A stretch of 64,000 nt of DNA from Saprospiraceae bacterium (GTDB lineage: Bacteria; Bacteroidota; Bacteroidia; Chitinophagales; Saprospiraceae): positions 469,001 to 533,000 of the forward strand of contig JADKKF010000002.1 of the NCBI GenBank assembly GCA_016720635.1, written 5' to 3'. Under the pieces are notes generated by a model. That model was not told the origin of the DNA, made no database searches, and saw only the letters and a list, made by a program, of their open reading frames with translations. Positions 35,550 to 44,562 of the stretch are shown piece by piece. How positions within the stretch are numbered: position 1 is the first letter of the stretch; each line of letters starts with the position of its first letter. A program made the position numbers and the translations under genes.

Positions 35550-36581
35550 TTATTTTGGGCGGTATTTTGATTCCTTCAAAATTTTCTCTGCATCCAGCTC
35601 ATCCAATAAGTTTTGAAGAGATAAGTCTGGGTTTCGTTCCATATATTTTTGCACTATTTTGTACCCAATAAAATTCCCAGTTTGACCAGGAGCTTCGGAT
35701 GGCATGTATGGAGAATGTGGGCTCGGATAGATGAATTTTGCAAAAGCGGTCAGTTTTCTATTATAAATTAAGTCCTTGTCTATGAATAATTTCCAGATTT
35801 CTGCTTCGTTTTGATTGCACCAGTTCCATTGGTTTTCGGTGTATTCGTGGATCATATAGCTAGGCTTGAAAGGCAATAATTTTTCTACAATGTACAATAT
35901 TTTGCCATGTAAAATCATCATGTCGAGCATCCGTTGATCTTTGGATTCTATGATCAAATTCTGAACGTAAGATTGCATTGATTTTATGATGATGAATTCT
36001 TTTTGCATGCTATTTTTCAGATATTCTGGGAAAATATTAGGATCATATCCACGATGATCTTTGCCAAGAAACATATCCAAATTGAAGGCCAAAGTATCCT
36101 CCCCAACTGTAAAAGCGGCATAATTATAGGCGGAAATATAGGAAACAATTGTCGGGGTATTTCTCTCAGGAAAATAATATTTCAGGTAGGCTAATGCCAA
36201 ATTAAATTCTTTAGTGATGGACGGAAACTTTCCTTCGTATTGCTGTTCGACCGTATTGTAAAGGTTTTGAATAAAGGTATCCCTCAAAAATGCTTTCAAA
36301 TTAACATCTATCGGCAGAGGCTTGACGGGGTCATTATACAAAACCTTGTTAAAAAATATCTTCCCAAATCCTGGATATTCGACAAGTAATTTTTGAATAG
36401 CATCTTGCATATGGAGCGTATCAACTTGAAATAAAGCCAAATCAAATCTTTTTATCTCGGTATTTATTTTTAAATGATCAATAGCAGGTGTATCTTTGTT
36501 TGCGGTTTTGCAACTAAATATTCCGAAGATAAGTATTACTAAAAAGTAAAATTTACGTCGTAGAATTGTATGATATGTCAT
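35550..36581 (-). CDS. gldB: Gliding-motility lipoprotein GldB
   Basis: 343 residues with lipobox IFSC (Cys 24). The sequence follows GldB: TEIKRFDLALFQVD, LLVEYPGFGKIFFNKVL, NLALAYLKYYFPERNTPTIVSYISAYNYAAF, DMFLGKDHRGYDPNIFPEYLKNSM, and the C-terminal APGQTGNFIGYKIVQKYMERNPDLSLQNLLDE. In Flavobacterium GldB is needed for gliding motility; homologues occur in non-gliding Bacteroidota too. It probably acts in the periplasm. Its start is only 24 bases from that of the divergent beta-barrel gene. No other gld genes are in the window. Confidence 0.88.
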   Translation of the reverse strand: MTYHTILRRKFYFLVILIFGIFSCKTANKDTPAIDHLKINTEIKRFDLALFQVDTLHMQDAIQKLLVEYPGFGKIFFNKVLYNDPVKPLPIDVNLKAFLRDTFIQNLYNTVEQQYEGKFPSITKEFNLALAYLKYYFPERNTPTIVSYISAYNYAAFTVGEDTLAFNLDMFLGKDHRGYDPNIFPEYLKNSMQKEFIIIKSMQSYVQNLIIESKDQRMLDMMILHGKILYIVEKLLPFKPSYMIHEYTENQWNWCNQNEAEIWKLFIDKDLIYNRKLTAFAKFIYPSPHSPYMPSEAPGQTGNFIGYKIVQKYMERNPDLSLQNLLDELDAEKILKESKYRPK

Positions 36582-36605
36582 TTCTTTAAACTTAATATGC
36601 TGGTT

Positions 36606-37361
36606 ATGAAAAAATTAACACTTCTCTCATTCTTTTGTTTCATCGTGATTTTGGCACAAGGCCAATCCAAAATTGATAAAGTTACCTTAGGTGTCCAAAC
36701 TGGATTAACGTTCTCTTGGATGAAAACAAATGACAACAAGATTAATTCTAACGGAGTTCCTTTGGGTTTTCGTATCGGATTAAATGCAGAATATGCCTTA
36801 AATGAAAAATTTTCTCTATGCAGCGGGCTTCATATGGCGATTGCACAAGGGGGTCATCTAAAACATGATGTTGGAGGAAATTTTTTTCCTAATTCAAAAT
36901 TATCAAGTCCAATTCTTAACAATGGAGATAAGCCGCTACCCGATGGTGTGGACATCAAGTATAAATTGCAGATCTTCGAAGTGCCGTTTAGTTTGAAAAT
37001 GCATACCAGAGATTTTGGATATATTTCCTATTTCGCCGAATTGCCAATTTTTACTTTGGGATTAGTGTCTAAGGCTAGAGGTTCTTTCAATGGTGATAAT
37101 GTTAAAGCTGAAAATGAAAATATCAATGGCGATGTTGTGGCCTTAAATCTAGGGCTGGGTGCTGGTCTTGGAGTTAAATATGCCTTAACTACGGAGACTG
37201 CTATTTATTTGGGAGTTTATTATCATTCCATTTTTACGGATATGACAGAAGACGAAGGTTTTAAAGCTATAGAAAAAGTTGGAGGTGGATATGACCAAGT
37301 TTCTGAAAACTCCAAGGGAACCATGGGTCAAATAAGTATCAAAGTTGGGGTTAATTTTTAA
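36606..37361 (+). CDS. Outer-membrane beta-barrel protein (PorT-like)
   Basis: 251 residues from the ATG at 36606, which begins a clean signal peptide (MKKLTLLSFFCFIVILAQGQ); upstream in-frame codons only add residues before it. The mature part has alternating strands (VTLGVQTGLTFSWMK, GFRIGLNAEYALNEKFSLCSGLHMAI, VALNLGLGAGLGVKYALTTETAIYLGVYYHSIF) and a barrel-type end, QISIKVGVNF. This is the outer-membrane-beta-barrel/PorT-like family common in Bacteroidota, with no assignable function. nadC follows by 27 bases. Confidence 0.78.
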   Translation: MKKLTLLSFFCFIVILAQGQSKIDKVTLGVQTGLTFSWMKTNDNKINSNGVPLGFRIGLNAEYALNEKFSLCSGLHMAIAQGGHLKHDVGGNFFPNSKLSSPILNNGDKPLPDGVDIKYKLQIFEVPFSLKMHTRDFGYISYFAELPIFTLGLVSKARGSFNGDNVKAENENINGDVVALNLGLGAGLGVKYALTTETAIYLGVYYHSIFTDMTEDEGFKAIEKVGGGYDQVSENSKGTMGQISIKVGVNF

Positions 37362-37388
37362 AAATAAAATCAAGAATACAGATAAAAT

Positions 37389-38237
37389 ATGCCTGATAAA
37401 GAAACGATGCTAGAGTTTATAAAAGCCAGTCTTTATGAAGATATAAGAGAGGGCGACCATACTTCTCTAGCTTGCATACCCGCTGAGAACACCAATATAG
37501 CTCATTTGATTGCAAAAGACGATGGCGTTATAGCTGGGGTGGAGTTTGCTGAAATCGTGATGAAATATATCGATCCGACCTGTGACTTTGAGACTTTGAT
37601 CAAGGATGGGGAGGATATTCAATACGGCGATATCGTTTTTAAATGTAAGGCAAAATCTCAAGCCCTTTTGGCTGGAGAGAGACTGATATTAAATGTTATG
37701 CAACGCATGTCGGGCATTGCTACACTTTCCAATAGATTTGCTTTGGAAGTTCATGGATTGCCTACCAAAATTTTAGATACCAGAAAAACAACTCCGCTCA
37801 ATCGGTTTTTAGAGAAATGGGCTGTAAAGCTGGGAGGCTGCGAGAATTATAGAATAGGTCTTTATGATTGGTTTATGATCAAAGACAATCATGTGGATGC
37901 TTGTGGTGGTGTGAAAAAGGCGATAAAGAAAGTCCTTGACTACAAAGCAAAAAATAATTTGGATATCGGGATTACCGTAGAGGTTAGAAATCTAGTTGAG
38001 ATCCACGAAGTCCTCGAAATTGGCAAAATCCAGAGAATCATGTTCGACAATTTTGAAATCCCAATCTTGAGAGAAGCAGTAGCTATCGTAGGCCAAACTT
38101 TCGAAACGGAAGCTTCTGGCGGGATTACCATTCAAAATGTCAGAAAATATGCGGAAACAGGGGTAGATTATATATCCGTAGGTGCTTTGACCCATTCAGC
38201 TGGTACGCTAGATATGAGTATGAAGATAAGGGGTTAA
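37389..38237 (+). CDS. nadC: Nicotinate-nucleotide pyrophosphorylase (quinolinate phosphoribosyltransferase)
   Basis: 282 residues. It converts quinolinate and PRPP to nicotinate mononucleotide in NAD synthesis. Key stretches: ERLILNVMQRMSGIAT, LDTRKTTPLNRFLEKWAVKLGGCENYRIGLYDWFMIKDNH, VEVRNLVEIHEVL, IMFDNFEI and the phosphate-binding ASGGITIQNVRKYAETGVDYISVGALTHS. Length is normal. With the kynurenine enzymes at 12-14 kb, quinolinate may come from tryptophan; nadA and nadB are not seen here. The stop overlaps nothing but lies 14 bases before the cutC start. Confidence 0.95.
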   Translation: MPDKETMLEFIKASLYEDIREGDHTSLACIPAENTNIAHLIAKDDGVIAGVEFAEIVMKYIDPTCDFETLIKDGEDIQYGDIVFKCKAKSQALLAGERLILNVMQRMSGIATLSNRFALEVHGLPTKILDTRKTTPLNRFLEKWAVKLGGCENYRIGLYDWFMIKDNHVDACGGVKKAIKKVLDYKAKNNLDIGITVEVRNLVEIHEVLEIGKIQRIMFDNFEIPILREAVAIVGQTFETEASGGITIQNVRKYAETGVDYISVGALTHSAGTLDMSMKIRG

Positions 38238-38251
38238 ATGGCATTTTTGTT

Positions 38252-38983
38252 TTGAAAAAAATAATCGAAGTTTGTGTAGATAATGTTGTCGCAGGACTCG
38301 AAGCGTTAGATTTAGGTGCCGATAGATTGGAGTTATGTAGCGCTCTAGGTCTAGGAGGACTTACTCCGTCACTTGGTAGCTTTATTATACTTGAAGAAAA
38401 ATATCCAGAAAAAACCCACGTATTGATACGACCCCGTATGGGTAATTTTGTTTACAATAAAGTTGAAAAAGAAAATATAGAAGCAGACTGCTCCATCTTC
38501 GCCGAAAATAGGTGTAAACATCTGGTCATAGGGGCTTTGCTCGAAGATAATTCGCCCGATTATGAGTTTTTAAATAAAATAGTCAACCTACATCCCAGCA
38601 TTAATTTTACTTTTCATCGAGCCTTTGATGAACTAAAGGACCCAGATCAACATATTCAACAACTGGCTGAAATTGGATTTCGTCGAATTTTGACCTCTGG
38701 CGGATATAACACCGCTTTGGAAGGAATTAATAATATTGCGACTTGGCAATCCAAATTCGGTCATCTCATTGAAATCATGGCAGGTGGTGGGATAACTGAA
38801 CGTAATATTGAGGAAATATTTGAAATATCCCAAATTAAAGCTGGACATCTTTCTTTGAAGGAATGGTTTGAGCCCGAAAATACTTCTCATTTAAACTTAA
38901 ATTCAACCTTATTTTCTGGATCTGGGTATTGGAAATTGAAAAAAAATGACCTTAAAAAAATATTGATCAAAATAAATCAATGA
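38252..38983 (+). CDS. cutC: CutC-family protein
   Basis: 243 residues, a TIM-barrel CutC protein, historically tied to copper homeostasis although that role is debated. Signature stretches: IEVCVDNVVAGLEALDLGADRLELCSALGLGGLTPS, VLIRPRMGNFVYN, FTFHRAFDELKDP, RILTSGGYNTALEGI and EIMAGGGITERNIEEI. It starts with TTG at 38252: no in-frame ATG is available and the next residues (MKKIIEVCVD) match the usual CutC N-terminus. An out-of-frame ATG at 38238 gives only five codons. It is close behind nadC and likely co-transcribed. Confidence 0.9.
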   Translation: MKKIIEVCVDNVVAGLEALDLGADRLELCSALGLGGLTPSLGSFIILEEKYPEKTHVLIRPRMGNFVYNKVEKENIEADCSIFAENRCKHLVIGALLEDNSPDYEFLNKIVNLHPSINFTFHRAFDELKDPDQHIQQLAEIGFRRILTSGGYNTALEGINNIATWQSKFGHLIEIMAGGGITERNIEEIFEISQIKAGHLSLKEWFEPENTSHLNLNSTLFSGSGYWKLKKNDLKKILIKINQ

Positions 38984-39198
38984 TATAAATTTATATTTAT
39001 TTGGGTTTCTTTGTAACAATATTTCCACCCAATACCCTAAATCACCCTAAAATTACTCGCATTTCAATATATTATAATTAAATAATATATAACAATGATA
39101 AATTTTTGTATTTGTCGTTGGTTGTTTATGGCCTTAATATTGTATCATGAATTAAAGGCTATACAATTTCTCTCAGAAAATCGATAGCCGTACTTCAG

Positions 39199-39223
39199 AA
39201 CTAATAAACGTATTAGTTTTTTT
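39199..39223 (+). terminator. Rho-independent terminator
   Basis: AACTAATA / TATTAGTT, a perfect 8-base stem with loop AACG, running into seven T. It may end the nadC-cutC transcript (about 215 bases after cutC) or a small RNA. Confidence 0.65.
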
Positions 39224-39227
39224 ATTG

Positions 39228-39243
39228 GATATGTTCATGGGAT
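39228..39243 (+). repeat. Motif GATATGTTCATGGGAT, copy 1
   Basis: 16 identical bases recur at 39350-39365. In both places the motif is followed by an A/T tract ending ATTTGTT and then by a hairpin. Confidence 0.6.
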
Positions 39244-39249
39244 AATTAT

Positions 39250-39302
39250 TTGTTGATAATGGGTTGCTAAGCGACTCGAAAGCTTCGACCCATTATTAAC
39301 AA
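39250..39302 (+). other. Long hairpin after motif copy 1
   Basis: Bases 39250-39264 pair with 39288-39302 over 15 positions with one wobble, and AAGC/GCTT (39269-39272, 39282-39285) extends it inside. No T run follows, so it looks more like a structured RNA element than a terminator. Confidence 0.55.
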
Positions 39303-39349
39303 TGTTAAATTGAAATGAGTTAGTTTATAATATATTGCTTTTAGTTTTA

Positions 39350-39365
39350 GATATGTTCATGGGAT
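39350..39365 (+). repeat. Motif GATATGTTCATGGGAT, copy 2
   Basis: Identical to 39228-39243, placed 122 bases further on and again just ahead of a hairpin. Confidence 0.6.
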
Positions 39366-39378
39366 TATAATTTGTTAG

Positions 39379-39417
39379 AACAAGTCGTATAAAGTGTTAT
39401 ACGACTTGTTTTTTTTT
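39379..39417 (+). terminator. Strong rho-independent terminator
   Basis: Perfect 14-base stem AACAAGTCGTATAA / TTATACGACTTGTT with loop AGTG, followed by nine T. It is the strongest terminator in the window, yet no protein gene ends nearby, which suggests that it ends a small non-coding transcript. Confidence 0.85.
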
Positions 39418-39844
39418 GTGGCATATTCAAAGTTGTTTTTCAAGTTTTTTAGTATTTAAATTGCAAGCCCCAATCTCATTAAGATTTTAAGAAAGTAGAA
39501 TTCGACACATCCATTTGCATTTCTATTTGGGTTTTTCGAGAAAAGAGTTTTTATTTAAAATGATTTATCCCGACTGGAATTAATCTAGAATTGTATAAGC
39601 AAATACTCATTACCATATTTTTTTTCAATGACTAACAACCGTATTAAATTAGCCAATTATTCAGGAATTCTAACAGATAGAAATAGGATATATGCTGTAT
39701 CTCTCGACAATTGATGGCTACCCTACCAGCCAAGATCAATTTCCATATTCTATAAAATTTAATCAAATTCTAGTTTTGATCGTTGTTATATCAGATGGTT
39801 TGATGATTTTTGAACATTCATTTCACAAGGCGGTAATTTTTACT

Positions 39845-39852
39845 TATTTTTG
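39845..39852 (+). promoter_or_regulatory. -7 type element TATTTTTG before the acyl-CoA dehydrogenase gene
   Basis: Exact TAnnTTTG, 21 bases ahead of the ATG. No convincing -33 element. Confidence 0.5.
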
Positions 39853-39873
39853 AGACTTAAAATACTATGAGAT

Positions 39874-41037
39874 ATGACTTTTGACTATACAGAAGAGCAA
39901 ATAGCCGTAAGAGATGCAGCACGTGATCTAGCACAGAAGACTTTGAAAAAAGGGGTAATTGAGCGTGATACACACATGAAATATCCCACGGAAGAGGTTC
40001 GACAAATGGCAGAAATGGGCCTTTTGGGCATGATGGTCGATCCAGCTTACAACGGAGGTGGCATGGACACCATTTCTTATGTTTTAGCAATGGAAGAAAT
40101 CAGCAAAGTGGATAATTCTTGTTCTGTGATTATGTCAGTAAACAATAGTCTAGTATGCTGGGGATTGGAGAGATTCGGTACTGAAGATCAAAAGGAAAAA
40201 TATCTCAAGAAATTGGCAACAGGAGAGTGGATTGGTGCGTTTTGTCTTTCTGAACCAGAAGCTGGCTCTGATGCAACCAGTCAGCGTACAATGGCCATCG
40301 ACCAAGGAGATTATTATTTACTCAACGGTACTAAGAATTGGATAACCAATGGTGGTACTTCAAGAATACATCTCGTTATAGCCCAAACGGATCCGAGTTT
40401 AGGACATCGGGGTATCAGCGTGTTCATCGTGGATACCAGCTGGCCAGGAGTGGTGATAGGAGCCAAAGAGGACAAATTGGGAATTAGGTCTTCTGATACC
40501 CACACGATCATGTACACGGATGTGAAAGTTCCAAAAGAAAATAGAATAGGCGAAGATGGATTTGGTTTTAAATTTGCAATGCAGGTATTGTCAGGAGGGC
40601 GTATCGGTATAGCCTCACAAGCATTGGGGATAGCTTCAGGGGCTTACGAAATGGCATTAGCTTATAGCAAAGAGCGAAAGGCCTTCGGCAAGCCAATTTA
40701 TGAGCATCAAGCCATCTCATTCAAATTGGCCCAAATGGCCACTGAGATCGAAGCTGCAAGGCTTTTAGTTCATAGAGCTGCTAGACTGAAAGATGCAGGT
40801 AAAGATTTTTTAGCTGCTGCGTCTATGGCGAAAGTTTTTGCCTCTGAAACTGCGATGAGGACAACCATTGAAGCGGTTCAAATACACGGAGGATATGGCT
40901 TCGTAAAAGAGTATCATGTGGAAAGATTGATGCGCGATGCTAAAATCACCCAAATCTATGAAGGAACATCTGAGATCCAACGCATCGTAATCAATAGACA
41001 GATTCAACTTGGAGAATTATATCCTGAGCTGTCATAA
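39874..41037 (+). CDS. Acyl-CoA dehydrogenase (short/branched-chain type)
   Basis: 387 residues, FAD enzyme that introduces the alpha-beta double bond in acyl-CoA. Visible: MGLLGMMVDPAYNGGGMD, FCLSEPEAGSDATSQRT (FAD/substrate loop), NGTKNWITNGG, RIGIASQALGIASGAYEMALAYSKERKAFGKPI, QIHGGYGFVKEYHVERLMRDAKI and QIYEGTSEIQRIV, whose Glu is the catalytic base of butyryl-CoA-type enzymes. Short-chain or branched-chain acyl-CoA is the likely substrate; isovaleryl-CoA dehydrogenases use a different position for the base, so the C4-type is favoured. The M50 protease gene follows by 58 bases. Confidence 0.92.
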   Translation: MTFDYTEEQIAVRDAARDLAQKTLKKGVIERDTHMKYPTEEVRQMAEMGLLGMMVDPAYNGGGMDTISYVLAMEEISKVDNSCSVIMSVNNSLVCWGLERFGTEDQKEKYLKKLATGEWIGAFCLSEPEAGSDATSQRTMAIDQGDYYLLNGTKNWITNGGTSRIHLVIAQTDPSLGHRGISVFIVDTSWPGVVIGAKEDKLGIRSSDTHTIMYTDVKVPKENRIGEDGFGFKFAMQVLSGGRIGIASQALGIASGAYEMALAYSKERKAFGKPIYEHQAISFKLAQMATEIEAARLLVHRAARLKDAGKDFLAAASMAKVFASETAMRTTIEAVQIHGGYGFVKEYHVERLMRDAKITQIYEGTSEIQRIVINRQIQLGELYPELS

Positions 41038-41095
41038 ACATGAAGCTTTTTGGCTTTTTTCATTTTAATTTTTTTCATAAAATATAAAATAATTA

Positions 41096-42178
41096 ATGTT
41101 TAATACCCTCAATATTGGCAAAATGTTCGGAATACCTGTCAAAATTCATTGGACATTTTGGTTGTTAGGGCTTGTCATTACCTTTGATGCGTGGCAAGAA
41201 AATCAATCGATGTATGTTGTTGGGTTTAGCTTGGCATTGATTATTTTGGTCTTTGGGTGTGTGGTTTTACATGAATTTGGACATGCCCTGACAGCTAGGA
41301 GATTCGGCGTCGGTACGCAAGATATCCTGCTGACTCCCATAGGGGGCATCGCAAGAATGATGGGAAATCTCAGGACTCCTACCGCTGAGCTGTTGGTCGC
41401 AATCGCAGGACCAATGGTAAATGTCGTCATCGCGCTTTTGCTCTATTTGATCTTGGAGTTTGGTAACATTTCCTCCGATATTTCAGATTCAGAGATTAGT
41501 TCTTTGGGTAGTTTTTCAGTTTTACTGTTAAAATATTTATTTTATATCAACAAAATGCTTGTGCTTTTCAATATGATTCCAGCCTTTCCAATGGATGGCG
41601 GTAGGGTCCTTAGAGCACTTCTTGGGTATGCTTTCAATCTAAAGACAGCTACCAATATCGCTAGATGGATAAGTCTTGTCTGCTGTGCAGGGTTTGTCTT
41701 ATACGGGCTATATTTTGGCCAATATACGCTTGCAATTATCGGTTTATTCATATTTTCTGCCGCCCAACAAGAATATCGCTCTTTAGAGAATGAGGAGAAA
41801 ATTACAAAAACTTCGTTGATAAACTTGGCAGATTATCGTGTTCAAAAGATAGAAAAAAACCAACCGATGTACTTGTTGTTGAACCAAAATTTAGAGCAGC
41901 CTTATATCGTTGAAAATGAAGGAATATTTTGGGGAATTCTAAGTCCCAAAAAATTGAAAGAGGCAAAAATTGCAAATGATATTTATGGAACCGTAGAGGA
42001 TTATGCTCAGAATTTGACCATCGAAATGTGTGTGGAGGCAGATAAAACCATTGCTGACATTCCAGTAGATATTTTACAATTTTTTAGTGAAAAGACCGAT
42101 GGGATTATCCCAATAAAAGATATCAATGATCGAGTAAATGGTATAATAGTCACAGAAATTCAACCCCAATTTGGCTAA
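41096..42178 (+). CDS. Site-2-type intramembrane zinc protease (M50)
   Basis: 360 residues with about six membrane segments. Zinc motif HEFGH (in GCVVLHEFGHALTARRFGVG) and the second ligand motif NMIPAFPMDGGRVLRALL are both intact. It belongs to the SpoIVFB/Rip3-like group, with a C-terminal domain of about 100 residues (residues 260-360) that looks like a degenerate CBS pair. Such proteases cleave membrane-bound anti-sigma factors or peptides; the substrate is not evident and no sigma/anti-sigma pair is adjacent. The start ATG follows an AT-rich leader. Confidence 0.88.
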   Translation: MFNTLNIGKMFGIPVKIHWTFWLLGLVITFDAWQENQSMYVVGFSLALIILVFGCVVLHEFGHALTARRFGVGTQDILLTPIGGIARMMGNLRTPTAELLVAIAGPMVNVVIALLLYLILEFGNISSDISDSEISSLGSFSVLLLKYLFYINKMLVLFNMIPAFPMDGGRVLRALLGYAFNLKTATNIARWISLVCCAGFVLYGLYFGQYTLAIIGLFIFSAAQQEYRSLENEEKITKTSLINLADYRVQKIEKNQPMYLLLNQNLEQPYIVENEGIFWGILSPKKLKEAKIANDIYGTVEDYAQNLTIEMCVEADKTIADIPVDILQFFSEKTDGIIPIKDINDRVNGIIVTEIQPQFG

Positions 42179-42190
42179 TGCCCTGCTCCC

Positions 42191-42227
42191 AAAAAGATAG
42201 GGACAAGACATTTGAGAACGTCCTATC
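42191..42227 (-). terminator. Terminator of the T9SS lipase-like gene
   Basis: In the 68-base gap between convergent genes, GATAGGGAC (42196-42204) pairs with GTCCTATC (42220-42227) with one bulge. Five A precede it, giving U5 after the hairpin on the minus-strand transcript. Confidence 0.55.
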
Positions 42228-42246
42228 CCTAAACTGTTGATAAATG

Positions 42247-44463
42247 CTATTTCTTTACTATTAGCTTTTGACTTAGACTACTACCTTGTCTCAGTATTAT
42301 AGCGTAGATACCTGCGGGGAATAATTCGGTATCCAAATAAAAATTGTTGATCCCTTCAAAAGCTAAATTTTCACCTTTAGCTATAATTTGTCCAACACTA
42401 TTGACTACAGTATATTCTACCTTGGTCATTTGATTTGAGGAAAATTCAACTTTTAGCCTATTACCAAATGGGTTTGGACTGGTTTTTCTTATCTCAAATG
42501 TATTCGAGCTGTTGATGATTACTTGTCTGATAGGAGAATATGTCTTATTGCCAGTTGCCTCTAACAAAGCCAATCGATAATAATTTGTTCCTTCTTCAGC
42601 ATTTTCATGCAAAAAATAATAGTTACTCTTAGACTCAATATAATCGTTGCTGCCCAAAGCATTCCACTCCAATCCATCAGTAGAATGTTCGACAATAAAT
42701 CGATCACCAACGAATGCTGAGGCGATTTCCCATGAGATATTTACCTTTTTGGTTGCACCTTGACGCTGTGCTTCAAATTTCTTTATATTGATAGCCAAAA
42801 TGTTGACCTGGGTGGTAACTTGATATTTATACGGAGTAGTCCAAGCCGTCTTTGCTGCACTATAGGTGCCGCCAGTCATATCGTGGGTCACTCTAAAATA
42901 GTATGTTCCTGCAGCTAATGATCCAGGACTATTGAGGGATAAAAGCGCAGAACTTCCTGCCGCTCTCGAGATATTGACTGTTGCGTCGCTATTGCTATAA
43001 TCGGTAGGAGAGCCAGAAGTGTAGAAATCGATTCTTACAGGATAATTTGGGTTCGGCCAAACTTTAACCGTAGCTAAATCTACAGATGAAGTTAGAGTAA
43101 AAGTGTACCAATCACCGTCAATTCTTCGATTGTTGGTGCCTCTGTTTGAATTGGCAGGTAATTTTTCTGGACGCATTTGACAGACTCCAGCATAAACAAT
43201 TCCTGTGTCTATTTTCCAATTGAATTTCGGGAAATCACCTTCATCCAACCCATGGAGGATGAAATCTACATCATCGGTTTGACCTAAATGTGAAGTGCTG
43301 TTTTCACTAGTGATTCTATCAGATAGCCGATAATTGACTCCGTCGGTTGGTCTAGGGAAGCTTGCATCTGCCATAAAATCATTTGTATTACCTGAACCTC
43401 CACTATAGATCCATTGTCTTTCGTCATCAACTACTCCATCGCCACCATTTCCATAACAAGGACAACCGATGATTCCTACTACAAGATTAGATACAAACCA
43501 AGTATAACGGACATTGGTGGGCAATGCCATCGCAGTATTATCAGTGGTTCCATCCCAAGCATTGCCCGATCCAGGCTGATTGATTGGTACGACATTGGTA
43601 CTTGTCTCGTCTCCATCGCAATCTACGTCATAACTTTTGTATGTATTTGTAATCTGAGTTTCATTTGACCCAAATAAATATACGCCAGGTTTGTCACAAA
43701 AACCTAAACAATCAGAATAGCTATATCTTAAATCTCTGACGGCTTCAGAACTAAGATCTGGATTAGAATTTCTGAATTCTACTTCTCCTTCTTTTTTAAT
43801 GAAAAGGCTTGAAAATGAATTGCTGCCACGGTGTGGGGTTCCTGCAGTCAGAACTTTAGCTACTTTATGGCCATCTGCTTGAGCTGGTACTTGCCAAAAA
43901 ATGTGACTGCCGCTAACAGTTCTTTGCAAATATTCTCTTATGGCCAAGCCTCCCATAGAGTGTCCTACCAATATAACTTTGGACTTGGTTGGATTCGCAG
44001 CCAATACTTTTTCTATGGCTTTTTTTACACCGTATCCCTGCTTTCTAGTTGAAGACTCATTGGAGTCTGATTCGAGTAAAGGAGAACTACCGTTGTATAT
44101 AATCTGTGGGTTGCTACTGCTTTCATTCCAATAATTATCAAAATTAATAGCATAGACACATCCAGGTGCCAAAACATTGGTTTCATTGACGAATTGTGTT
44201 TTGACGTCGTCGTCTAAATCCCAAGCGATATTATTCGCACCAAACATATTTGACGAGGGATATGCATTGAGTACCGCATGAAAATCATCGGCTTTTGCAC
44301 CCCAAATTCCTTTAAAACTTGTATTGTTATAGGTACCTGCCCACGAAGTTCCATTCCCGTTCCACCCATGGATGAATATCACAGGATATGGGCAATCTCC
44401 TGCTTGTCCAAAAGTAGCATAACCCAGCATCATGCTCGTTAGCACCAATAAAATTTTTCTCAT
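42247..44463 (-). CDS. Secreted lipase-like alpha/beta hydrolase with T9SS sorting domain
   Basis: 738 residues: signal peptide (about 1-19, ending ATFGQ), then an alpha/beta hydrolase region with the oxyanion-type VIFIHGWNGNG and the nucleophile elbow GHSMGG (VILVGHSMGGLAIREYLQR). A middle part resembles a bacterial pre-peptidase or beta-sandwich domain (VDLATVKVWPNPNYPVRIDFYTSGS, GTYYFRVTHDMTGG), then an FnIII-like piece (VNISWEIASAFVGDRFIVEHSTDG). The end (SPNPFGNRLKVEFSSNQ to GIYAIILRQG, LSQKLIVKK) is a type A sorting domain, so type IX export is expected. Lipase or esterase activity is likely; the acidic and His residues cannot be placed with certainty. Confidence 0.85.
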   Translation of the reverse strand: MRKILLVLTSMMLGYATFGQAGDCPYPVIFIHGWNGNGTSWAGTYNNTSFKGIWGAKADDFHAVLNAYPSSNMFGANNIAWDLDDDVKTQFVNETNVLAPGCVYAINFDNYWNESSSNPQIIYNGSSPLLESDSNESSTRKQGYGVKKAIEKVLAANPTKSKVILVGHSMGGLAIREYLQRTVSGSHIFWQVPAQADGHKVAKVLTAGTPHRGSNSFSSLFIKKEGEVEFRNSNPDLSSEAVRDLRYSYSDCLGFCDKPGVYLFGSNETQITNTYKSYDVDCDGDETSTNVVPINQPGSGNAWDGTTDNTAMALPTNVRYTWFVSNLVVGIIGCPCYGNGGDGVVDDERQWIYSGGSGNTNDFMADASFPRPTDGVNYRLSDRITSENSTSHLGQTDDVDFILHGLDEGDFPKFNWKIDTGIVYAGVCQMRPEKLPANSNRGTNNRRIDGDWYTFTLTSSVDLATVKVWPNPNYPVRIDFYTSGSPTDYSNSDATVNISRAAGSSALLSLNSPGSLAAGTYYFRVTHDMTGGTYSAAKTAWTTPYKYQVTTQVNILAINIKKFEAQRQGATKKVNISWEIASAFVGDRFIVEHSTDGLEWNALGSNDYIESKSNYYFLHENAEEGTNYYRLALLEATGNKTYSPIRQVIINSSNTFEIRKTSPNPFGNRLKVEFSSNQMTKVEYTVVNSVGQIIAKGENLAFEGINNFYLDTELFPAGIYAIILRQGSSLSQKLIVKK

Positions 44464-44514
44464 TTTTTTCTTTATATTTTTCCCCTAAATAAGAACTTCC
44501 TAAATTCTTCAAAA

Positions 44515-44522
44515 CAAAAATA
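44515..44522 (-). promoter_or_regulatory. -7 type element TATTTTTG before the T9SS lipase-like gene
   Basis: Exact TAnnTTTG on the minus strand, 52 bases before the ATG at 44463. No clear -33 element. Confidence 0.45.
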
Positions 44523-44562
44523 TGGAATTTTCCTAAAAAATAAAATATAAAGACCAGTATTT

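Larger units (their letters stand above)
38984..39844. other. Long gene-free region rich in hairpins
   Basis: About 860 AT-rich bases between cutC and the acyl-CoA dehydrogenase gene. I see no convincing protein gene. It contains a terminator hairpin (39199-39223), two copies of a 16-base motif (39228, 39350), each shortly before a strong hairpin (39250-39302 and 39379-39417), and a weaker stem GGCTAT/ATAGCC at 39157-39189. Small untranslated transcripts are possible. The right half (39420-39844) shows nothing that I can name. Confidence 0.55.

Noticed and set aside
38238..38255. ATG directly behind the nadC stop as a start for cutC
   Set aside because: It is out of frame with CutC and meets a stop after five codons; TTG at 38252 fits the family N-terminus.
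39628..39714. 28-codon open frame (MTNNRIKLANYSGILTDRNR and on) in the hairpin-rich gap
   Set aside because: Short, no recognisable promoter or family, and in AT-rich DNA such frames arise by chance.
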